From Labia minor (Eukaryota > Arthropoda > Insecta > Dermaptera > Spongiphoridae), in NCBI GenBank assembly GCA_963082975.1, contig OY720350.1, positions 43,788,734-43,852,733 on the forward strand: a stretch of DNA of 64,000 nt, given 5' to 3'. The notes below the pieces were generated by a model that was given only the letters and a program-made list of their open reading frames with translations, searched no databases and was not told the DNA's origin. A program made the position numbers and the translations under genes. Of the stretch, positions 55,291-64,000 are shown piece after piece (positions within the stretch are counted from its first letter, which is position 1; each line of letters begins with the position of its first letter).

Positions 55291-57482
55291 GCTCTTTTTT
55301 AATCCTCTACACAGAAGCATCTTATATAATTGACAAGAATGAGGTGAGAAAGTAGATAACCATTTATATTTATTTCAGTTTTTATTAATAAAAGAATGGA
55401 CTTTGCCTTTTCAATTATTTTTATTTCAAAAAAAAAAAAAAAGCTTTTACTGTCAAGTGACTTTTTTCATTTTAGATTGAATTAAAAAACTGAGATTGCT
55501 TCAGCTTTTCTCGAAGTTATATGACAATGTAATTGATGAATGTTTCTATATTCAATTAATCACATACTTACATTTCTCTTTTTTTAATTTTTAATATAAT
55601 TTTCTCAAGGCTTTGGAAATGGGTCGAAGGGAATAAATAAAATCACATGGTAGATGGAGATGGAAATAAAGTGATTTTATATTTTTTTTTAAATTAAAAT
55701 TAATGAAATTAATATATTGAAACATTTAAATCATTGAGATTTTATTTTTGTTGTAATTAAGGCACGGAAGATAGTAACAATCATTAAAACTTTAATTCAT
55801 TGCTACATTTCTGATTTTATTGAGAATAAATTTTCAGAATGGAGTTTCACAACTTCATTTGTTTGTAATAAATTTTGCAAATTGTTTTAAATTAGTTTTC
55901 AAATTCATTATTACATTTAAAAAAATACTCAAAATAATATTAATCCTATTTTTTGGAATTAATATTTGTATAGGAATTTTCCTGTTTTTAAGAGAATTGC
56001 TGGGTTTCTGAAATGTGGGGTAGATGGGGATATTTATTTTAAAAATGGTCCATATGGAAAGTTCTCTTCATCCCTTGTAGATATAAAATATCTATAACAA
56101 ATAATTACAAAGATTTGCAGGAGTTCGCCAATTCTCCCCTGTATTGATAGCGGGTATAGGATAATAAAAATTATATAATAATATTTAATTCAATAAATCA
56201 AAAGACAACAAGTTAGGTTTTATATACAATTATATTTAACGAAAATAAGATTATTATATACAAGAATATTTGAAAATTAATATTTTATTTGAAACATTAA
56301 TAATTCGAAATATTATAAGAAAAATATATATTTACAAATACCTTTAATCTGAGGTAGTTTCGAAAATTGAACACAGCTCGTGTTATAAATATATTACGAG
56401 ATAGAAACGAGAAAATGATAAGTTATGATCTAATCGCTCGATTTGATACGAATTAGAAATTACAAGTTAATTATCCAAATGTACTATTTGCTACGAATTG
56501 GATAATTACGAAAGATATTAATCGATGGAATTTAAATACAAAATCGAAGAAATATGAAGCCAAAAACGAGATGAATTATAAACGAGAGAAAGAACGAAAT
56601 GAAAAGATGGCTTCCGCGACGAAGAAATACGAATAAGAGAAGGTTTGACGAATATGTCCGAATCGAAGTGAAACAAAACGAAAAGTGATCTAAGCATCAA
56701 AAAACTCAATTGAGATGGAGAGGGCGGAAGTCAGTTGCACCTTCTTTTATACGTTGAATCAACTAATCTGCAAACAACCAAAATATTCAAAAGTTTTTAT
56801 ACAATATTTATTTTCTAAATTATTTCTTATCAATTATCTTAGATTAATTAACTTTAAAAGTGGAAGATTTATATTTTCAAATTAGTAAAATTTAAAATAA
56901 TTGAAATAAAAAAATAAAATTAATATAAATTCTAAATATATAAAATAATTTCTTTCATGTGTAAAACTATTCAATTAGAAAAAGGGGAAAAAAAATCATT
57001 TAGAAATCTTAAAGGGTAGTGTAAATGAATCGAGTGACTCTAGAAAAGGGGGAGATGGTGAAAAGAACTTTATGACTTGTCGAGCATCGCAAAAAATCTA
57101 CCCTAAAAGAGCGAGAGAGTAAGACAACATGAAAGAGTCGGAAGGAAATTGCACGCGCTACATACCAAAATTAAAACATCTTAATGTATTCAAATGATAG
57201 TTGATGAAAAAATACAAACAATATTCACATTTGGAAAGAAAAAGAAAAAAAAATACAAGACAAGAGACCAAAAAGGGGTGCCGTCATTTAAAAAAAAAAA
57301 CGAAAAAAACAACAATGTCAATTTGAGATGTTGGAGTTTAATTAAAGTTTAATATTTGTAACTCAAAGACACACAAAGAGATGAAATTTAAAGAAATACA
57401 AGAACTAGAAAAAAAAACTTTTAATTATTTTATAAATTCAAATCAAAAACAAAGTAATATAATTAACATGGAATATAAAAAA
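55291..57482. other. AT-rich intron-like DNA
   Basis: Nothing firmly recognised. A stretch with many CGA/TCG steps at 56380-56700 (ACGAGATAGAAACGAG, GACGAAGAAATACGAATAAG) is unusual for this DNA but unassigned. Confidence 0.4.
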
Positions 57483-58098
57483 TCTGGAGTGTCTCCACTC
57501 GACTATCTCGCGAATTTGAATTGGATTAATTAACACATATATTATATTTAAATTAAATTTAATTAATTAAATTATAAATTAAAATTAATAAATAATATTT
57601 ATTAAATCAGCGTATGTTTGGCTCTTTGTTGATGGCACCACATCACGTGTTGGCGCGTGAGATTTGCAGTGTTAAATAATTCTGGTACTTTCAGGGATTC
57701 AATTAAGCTGTAATTCTATATATAGCAGTTTTATAGAATTATTAATCATGTGAAAAATTATCAAACATATATCTTTATTTTTACGGTCACTTTAGAGGAA
57801 AAAAATCAAAACGTTATAGATAATGACCCTCTTCCGGTTGAGCTACATTTCTCAAAAGTTGATAGAAAACTATGAATTTTGAATAATGCCCGTTTGAATA
57901 ATGCTCATGTACCAAATTTCATGATTCTATCTCAAACCGTTTTTGAGTAATCTTGTCTACATAAATACACATACACACAGACATACATTTTTCTCAACCT
58001 TAGTGAAAATGATTCAGGAACCTTCAAAACGTATAAAAACATCAAAATCTCAACATCGAAAATTTTTGTGATCGCAATACTATCTCTGGCGAGATAGT
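57483..58098 (-). mobile_element. Helentron-like family A, full-length copy A10
   Basis: From the 3' hairpin side (CTGGAGTGTCTCCACTC) to the 5' palindrome ACTATCTCTGGCGAGATAGT ending at 58098. A short duplication (AATGCCCGTTTGAATAATGC) is visible at about 57884-57905. Confidence 0.87.
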
Positions 58099-58306
58099 AA
58101 AAAATGAAAACATGGTAGATAATGACCCTCTTCCGAATGAACTACATTTCTCAAAAGTTGATAGAAAACTATGAATTTTGAATAATGCCCGTTTACCAAA
58201 TTTCATTATCCTAGCTCAAAACGTTGTTGCGTAAACTTGTCTACATACACAAACACACACAAACACACACAAACACACACAAATAGACATTTTCTGGCGA
58301 GATAGT
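58099..58306 (-). mobile_element. second 5' half of family A fused to A10
   Basis: After the 5' terminus of A10 the family interior begins again (ATGAAAACATGGTAGATAAT), continues through a CA microsatellite (58247-58281) and ends in a second terminus CTGGCGAGATAGT at 58306. The same fusion point is seen at 40261. Confidence 0.82.
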
Positions 58307-58599
58307 AAAAACACTAATAAAATCAGTTGGAAAACTATATATAAGATTAATAGTTTAAATTAGAGTTGATTACTAATTTATTCTACAATAAAATTACCGC
58401 GACATCTTTGGAAATTTATAACCTTGATATAAAATTTGAATTTAATTAGACAAATCGTATAAAGGTTAATTCATCTACCTACCCACTCTAGAATTACCAA
58501 TTTTATTTGAGAAAAACAACTAAAATAACATGTCTTCTAAAGAGGAAAATAAGTATTAATTTAATTTAATTTTTGATACCATATTATTTTGTAATTTTT
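58307..58599. other. AT-rich non-coding DNA
   Basis: Nothing recognised. Confidence 0.4.
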
Positions 58600-59226
58600 A
58601 CCGACCGACGATAGTAAGGGAGGTATTGTTTTCACACCAAATTTCACATGTGGAGATTTTTACATATCTCCACGAATCATGCATTTTCTAAACAGAAAAA
58701 AGTATTTTTAGCATGATGTCTGTCCGTCTGTCCGTCCGTATAGATGTGTACAGCCTGAACGGCTCAACCGATTTTGATGAAATTTGGTATATTTACTTAA
58801 TGCATCAGTGGGATGAATTGATCAACTTTTGGTGCAATTCCGGAAACCGGAAACCGGATGTGGTAGTATTAGCGATCGACGATAGGAAGGAAAGGGTTAT
58901 TTTTACACCAAAGGAGATTTTTTTATATATCACCACGAATCATGCACTTTGTATTGGTTTTATCCTCGAAAAAAATCATATTTATTAGTTTTTTCTTGAT
59001 TTAAAATTATATGACGTCATCCAGCCATGCATGACGTCACAGCCTGGTCTTGCATATATATTATAAATAAAATAAAATTAAAAATGTTTATATTTATTAT
59101 TTATGTATCCATATCTGTTTTTTATTACATTAATAGATATATGAATATTATTTGAAATTGTTTCTGTAGCTGGAAATTAATTTATTTCAAACCGTCGGTC
59201 GGTTCGGACCTGGCCACAGGTCAACT
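58600..59226 (+). mobile_element. Helentron-like family B, full-length copy B10
   Basis: From ACCGACCGACG after TTTTT to CCGTCGGTCGGT, the hairpin GACCTGGCCACAGGTC and AACTT. It shares diagnostic changes with B6 (GATGTGG/TTCCCGAATT region, CATGCATGACGTC), so the two are recent relatives. Both TGACGTCA octamers are intact. Confidence 0.87.
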
Positions 59227-59361
59227 TATTTTATTTATTGTTTTCCATACTATAATTTAAAATTTTGAGATTATTTTTTAGTTTAATTTAGCTTTCTTAG
59301 GGGTCACTATTACAGCCTATCATAATAAGTATCACTTGTCATCTTTTTATCATATTTAACC

Positions 59362-59430
59362 CTCTACCCTGGAACCACGTTAGCATTACTACGTTAGTAA
59401 TGCTAACGCGGTTCCAGTGTAGAAGGCTCT
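59362..59430. repeat. short near-perfect palindrome
   Basis: CTGGAACCACGTTAGCATTA then CTACG and its inverse TAGTAATGCTAACGCGGTTC CAG form arms of ~28 bp around a tiny loop. The left side begins TTAACCCTCTACCCTGG, which resembles a piggyBac-type TTAA plus CCC end, but no matching right end was found. Confidence 0.6.
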
Positions 59431-59591
59431 GAAGGGAAGGAGGGGGTTTTTAGTGGTTACACGCAGTAATGACGATTATTGTATGATCTGAAAAGATTTC
59501 CCCCTTACCCAAAAAAAAAAATCATATTTAACCTTGACTGTCAAAGAAAACATAATCATTAAATTATTAAAGCTTTGGTGGCTGTTTTTAT

Positions 59592-59799
59592 TTATAAGGA
59601 AATTTTGTAAATAAAACCACATATTGATATTTGTTATTGTAAATTTATTTAAAAAATACACAACGTTTCGATTGCTACTTCTGCAAACGTTATCAAGCGA
59701 GAAGTAGTAATCGAAACGTTGTGTATTTTTTGTAGTTTTTGAATAAATTTACAATAACAAATATCAATATGTGGTTTTATTTACAAAATTCGCTTATAA
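59592..59799. repeat. ~208-bp long hairpin
   Basis: Two arms of almost 100 bp are near-perfect inverse copies (TTATAAGGAAATTTTGTAAA to ATTTACAAAATTCGCTTATAA). The centre is CTTCTGCAAACGTTATCAAG then CGAGAAG. Each arm reads outward as GCAATCGAAACGTTGTGTAT, a motif common in the terminal regions of Penelope-like elements, so this may be two such ends head to head. Class uncertain. Confidence 0.75.
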
Positions 59800-59946
59800 A
59801 AACATAATCATTTTGAAAAAACTACTAAAGAAAAGAGTGTCTCTTAATTTACAAACAAGATTCTGCACAAAAGCTATATAGATTTGATTTTGCTACGTAA
59901 ATCAATTAAAACGAGAAACACTAAAATGTGCATAATTCAGTTTTTT

Positions 59947-60423
59947 ACTATCTCGCCAGACCAAGATTACGCAAAAACAGTTTGAGCTAGAATGATGAAA
60001 TTTGGTACATCGGCATTATTCAAAATTCATAGTTTTCTACCAACTTTTGAGAAATGTAGTTCAACCGGAAGAGGGTCATTACCTACAACGTTTTGATTTT
60101 TTTTCCTCTAAAGTGACCGTAAAAATAAAGATAGATGTTTGATAATTCTTCACATGATTAATAATTGTATAAAACTGCTATATCTAGAATTTCAGCTTGA
60201 TTTATTTGCTGAAAGTACCAGAATTAATTTTTTAACACTTCAAATCTCACGCGCCAACACGTGACCTGGTGCCATCAACAAAGAGCCAAACATGCACTGG
60301 TTTAATAAATATTATTTATTAATTTTAATTTATAAATTATAATTCATTAAATTTAATTTAAATTAATGTATGTTATTTAATACAATTCAAATTTGCGAGA
60401 TAGTCGAGTGGAGACACTCCAGC
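59947..60423 (+). mobile_element. Helentron-like family A, internally deleted copy A11
   Basis: The 5' end ACTATCTCGCCAGA is followed directly by CCAAGATTACGCAAAAACAG, so ~140 bp including the microsatellite are missing. The 3' half is complete to CACTCCAGC. The ~50 bp upstream (59898-59946) match the spacer inside copy A2 (18352-18400). Confidence 0.85.
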
Positions 60424-62095
60424 TTTTTTAATTATGATATATATATAAATTAGTGAATCTTGATAAGTATATAAAAAAAAATTTAAGATTTGTTTATTTA
60501 TTTATTCACGCGGTCAGCAAAAAAATATTTTATTTAAAAATACATATTTTGAATTTATGTGATGAATATTATTTAGTTCATTTATCTTTGACTTTACAGA
60601 GTTATGACTTTCTATTGACAAAGTGAAATTCATTTGATTATTATTTTAATCCTCTTTGAAACCATCATCAATAGGTATTTTACAACATATAATAATAACA
60701 ATAATAATAATAATAATTATTATTACCTTCATCATCCCCTTTTGTTCCTTTTAATTAAGCCCCGATTCAATGAAAGAATCAACAATTTGTTTCTTTAACA
60801 TGCTAGTTAATGTTCATCATACGAATTACTAAGAAGAAACAAGGAAGAAAGTCAATTTTTTTATTATTCAGCTGTAGCTATATAGATGAATAATTAACAG
60901 TTAATTAACAAAATATTTGGCTTGTCTTTTAAAGTGTAGTCTACATGATAACATTAAATGGTATTTTCTTAAAATTGGCTTATTAAAAGGGAAACTGACT
61001 GAAATCCCTTCTTAAATAAAGGCTATTCTCTAGTTTTTTATGCCATTTTGGGTTTCCCTCTCTCCTCATTAATTCCATTATCATATTTGAAAGAACAATC
61101 CGATTTATTTATAATATATATATATATATATATTAATGAATATTTTTGTAATGTTTCATTTTAATTAAAATTTTAAAAATAAATGTTCTTTGAGATATAT
61201 TATATGTACTTATAGGATGCCATTAATTGGGTTGATTCCAATTTTTAATGAACATTTTCATTTAAATTTTACTTTGTTGAGTTGTTCATTATTTTTTTCG
61301 TTAACATTTTCTTTTATTATCATTATATATATTTAAATATAAAATGTCAACGACCTTAGCAATTTTAATATTATGATTTGAAAGGATTACTTGATATTTT
61401 AAATTTTCATCTCACTTTGAATTTTTTCTTTTGGGGTATATACATATAACATCATACCATACCTATACTAATATGCAAATGAAAATTAAATATTGAAAAT
61501 TTCAATTGAAATATGCTTTAAGGTCCACTGAAATCAAAGTTTTTTAATATTACGTTAAAATTATAAATTGAAATTAAGTAATAATAATGGATTAAAAATG
61601 GTGAGGGCAACCGGTAAGAAAATAGAAGGTTTAGAAATGAAATTCTCAACAAAACAAAGGTCCTGAACAGGGTCCTTAAATGGAACCGAAAGGTCAACAC
61701 ATTGGTTTTATAAAAAATATGTTTTTCTTGCTCTCGACCCGCTAACTTCTAATCCATTTTGCTTCTATAACCTATATCATAATGAAATAATATAATAATT
61801 AAATATAATAATTAATTAATAATGTATGATATTCATTATTTAATTAAATAATTTAGATCTTTTATTTAAGTAATGTTTATTTTTATTTGAATAAATTTAT
61901 GGTAAATTTATGGTCTGAAACGATACTATGTGTATATATGAAGACTTTTACTAAGAGTATACTCCATGTGCCGAAGTATAACGATGACAATGAAGAACGA
62001 GCTAAAGAACTGTTGTTGTTGTTCTCACAATGGGAAGAACTCAAAATTGGATAACAATCTTAAGGATGCTGCCAAGAACTGGGTCTCTTCCAATC
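60424..62095. other. AT-rich intron-like DNA
   Basis: An (AT)n run at 61111-61133 and an ATAATAATA run at 60689-60725. No gene or other repeat is recognised. Confidence 0.4.
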
Positions 62096-62097
62096 TA

Positions 62098-62538
62098 CGA
62101 GGGCAATTCACAAAGTAGGTTACGTTTTGGAATTAAGACAAAACTGGTACAGGAAAATGTTTTTTTATTATATACATTTGAAAGAGCAACTAAAATACTA
62201 ATATTCTACATAATCGCCAAAAAAAGTTGACACATTTATCGTAGCGATGAACGAGCTTCGAAATTCCTTCCTCATAGAAATCCGCCGCCTGAGTGTGGTA
62301 CCCACCTGGCACAAATGGTAGCCTAACTTTTGAGAAACAATTTCGTACAATAAAGTGCGGGAAAATTGCGGAAAACTGAAGGAAACTTCAGTTATGGTGA
62401 AACGACGGTGAAAAAAAAGTGAACTGGTAGAAAAGATCAATGAAAAAAATTAGAGGAAACCGTATATAATAAAAAACATTTTCCTGTACTAGTTTTGTCT
62501 TAATTCCAAAACGTAACCTACTTTGTGAATTGCCCTGG
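62098..62538 (-). mobile_element. mariner-derived miniature element M4, second family
   Basis: TA-flanked, with long inverted repeats of ~75 bp (CGAGGGCAATTCACAAAGTA, then GGTTACGTTTTGGAATTAAG and its inverse). The minus strand keeps the end of a mariner transposase: RRRISMRKEFRSSFIATINV then STFFGDYVEY, which in other frames reads like the usual FYEEGI..LVHRYDKCVN..GDYVE terminus. The rest of the transposase is gone. Confidence 0.85.
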
Positions 62539-62540
62539 TA

Positions 62541-63831
62541 CAAGGCTACTAAGAACAAGGAATCCTTCGGTTCGTTCCTCAATGGGATTTTTATGCTCAG
62601 GCTTTGAATAGTCTTCATTTATACTCACTTTATCTTTCCTACATTTTCCTTTTGTAATATTTCCGAATACAAATCACATAAATGTATTTCGAATTTAGAT
62701 AAGAGATTCTTAAAGATTATAAAATTTGGATTATATTTTTATTTTAAGAAATGAAGAATTAGTTTGATAAAAAAAATTAAATCATAGATATTAATTTGAA
62801 AAAAAAATCCAAATTGTTCTGCGGTATCATTATCATTAAAATAAAGCATTATAAACATTAGTAGGTATTTTTTTTTTTTTTTTTTTTGAAATTCTTTTAT
62901 ACTTTATTTTTCTCCTTTAGAAACATTGACGTTTATATTTGGTTTGAAGAGTGAATCTTATCATATAATAAATTCGTTAATCCCCGGTTGATGAGAGGCA
63001 ATCAATTTCTAAATGAGACCCGTCACTCAAGCATCCCTCAACTTTTAATTATCCCCCCTCTACGCCTCTTCATAACCGCGCCTTCGCGTTTTTTTTTTTT
63101 TTACTTTGTCATTTTATATTCTTTTCTCCCTAAATAATGTTTATCTCTTGATTTAATTTCAGCCCAATTTAACGTCGGTAAATGAAATGAATGAATGAAG
63201 ACCCCCCTCTCCATTCCCTATCTGTTTGTTTGATGGCCAGCACTATTTGACAGCTCCTTTATTTTATTTTTTTTTTTTTTGTTTTTTTTTTAATTAAAGT
63301 TACCACGATAAGGATTTTAATAAAATAAAGAAAAAATAGGTTGTAAAAAGAGAAAAAGGCGGAAGGTGTTGACGGGCTTAACGACAAGCTACTTAAGGGG
63401 TTTGATGTGCTCTCCTCTTAAAGGGTGTGTTGTTGCCCTGGGGGAGTGGACCTTATGGCTTTCGTCGTCCCTTTTCATCCATCGGACACTCACTAAAGAT
63501 CCACTTTCTTTAGTCCTTTGTGTCAAATGAATAAATTCCTTAAACAAGATAGGGGAATTATTTTTAACGGAGATTCTAATGAAAAATTAAATAGGCATAA
63601 AAAAATTGCACAAAATTACAAAAATTATTAGTAAAAATAAACTTCTTTCAAAGTAATAGAATTAATTATGAAATGATAGCTTAATGGTTATATTCCTAGT
63701 CTACTTGTGTGGTATCATCAAGATCAATAATCTATATAAATACAAAAGTTAACTAAAACCAGAATGTTATTAAAACCACAAAATGAAAAAATAAATACTT
63801 ATATTTCTTATTTATTTAAAATATAAATAGA
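62541..63831. other. intron-like DNA with complex block
   Basis: T-rich runs at 62868-62887 and 63090-63101. About 63000-63480 has more balanced composition and is unique, candidate regulatory DNA. No exon defined. Confidence 0.35.
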
Positions 63832-64000
63832 CAGTGGCGTATCTAAGAGGGGGGCGGTGGGTGCGGTCCGCACCGGGCGGCACTTATCTAGGGGCGGCAT
63901 TTTTTATATTTAGTTATAGTTGTAAAAAGCAACTTATCCATTTCATATTTATTTTTTTTTTCTTTTTTGAATAATAAATGATTATTATAAGTTTACTATT
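63832..64000. mobile_element. hAT-type element, left end, cut by window edge
   Basis: Starts CAGTGGCGTATCTAAG and follows the 638-bp element at 50631 closely (GGTGCGGTCCGCACC, GGGCGGCACTTATC, AGTTGTAAAAAGCAACTTAT). The right end lies beyond the window. Confidence 0.9.

Overview
The window is a strongly AT-rich piece of an animal nuclear genome, almost certainly from an arthropod. Only one host coding segment can be supported: a 211-bp exon on the + strand at 42296-42506. It encodes the second half of an immunoglobulin domain of the Dpr (defective proboscis extension response) type, with a good acceptor (T-rich tract then AG) and donor (GTATGT). No other exon was found, so most or all of the window is probably large-intron sequence of a dpr-like neuronal recognition gene. 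The dpr identity and the mix of mobile elements point to an arthropod. I cannot name the species from sequence alone.

Most of the recognisable content is mobile DNA. Two families dominate, and both look like non-autonomous Helentron (Helitron2) elements of the DINE-1/HINE type. Family A begins ACTATCTCGC and ends GCGAGATAGT plus a hairpin ending CACTCCAGC. It has eleven copies: 12683, 18309, 20224, 21837, 26721, 32126, 39673, 41318, 48026, 57483 and 59947. Family B begins ACCGACCGACG and ends CGTCGGTCGGT plus the hairpin GACCTGGCCACAGGTC. It has ten copies: 330, 2403, 8549, 13336, 34381, 35476, 37578, 42807, 49207 and 58600. Family B also has three stubs of about 30 bp that keep only the 5' terminus. 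In both families the terminal repeats are asymmetric, a short hairpin follows the 3' repeat, a microsatellite lies inside, and both flanks are T-rich.

Ordinary Helitron pieces (5' TC, 3' hairpin then CTAG, A|T target) lie at 10718-11193 and 23248 onward. Related relics are at 7938-8115 and 25321-25691. All these rolling-circle families share one internal block that resembles ACGGnTnAACCGATTT followed by ATGAAATTTGG, always in the same orientation relative to the element's 5' end.

Other elements include five hAT-type copies with CAGTG-like ends and 8-bp duplications. There are four mariner-derived miniature elements with TA duplications, and a 1.68-kb TA-flanked DNA transposon (27029-28709) nested in a family A copy. 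Non-LTR retrotransposon fragments fall into two types: Jockey-like, and one with a (GATA)n tail. There is a possible LTR leader relic with tandem primer-binding-site-like motifs (31284-31463), and several tRNA-related SINE candidates.

Between the elements lie long AT-rich stretches with no visible function. Among them are a few blocks of higher complexity (about 1660-2040, 9480-9740, 11440-12130, 15120-15530, 16740-17160, 21080-21440, 25960-26460, 47690-47960, 54050-54500 and 63000-63480), which are the best places to look for conserved regulatory DNA of the host gene. No rRNA, CRISPR array, intact tRNA or intact transposase was found.
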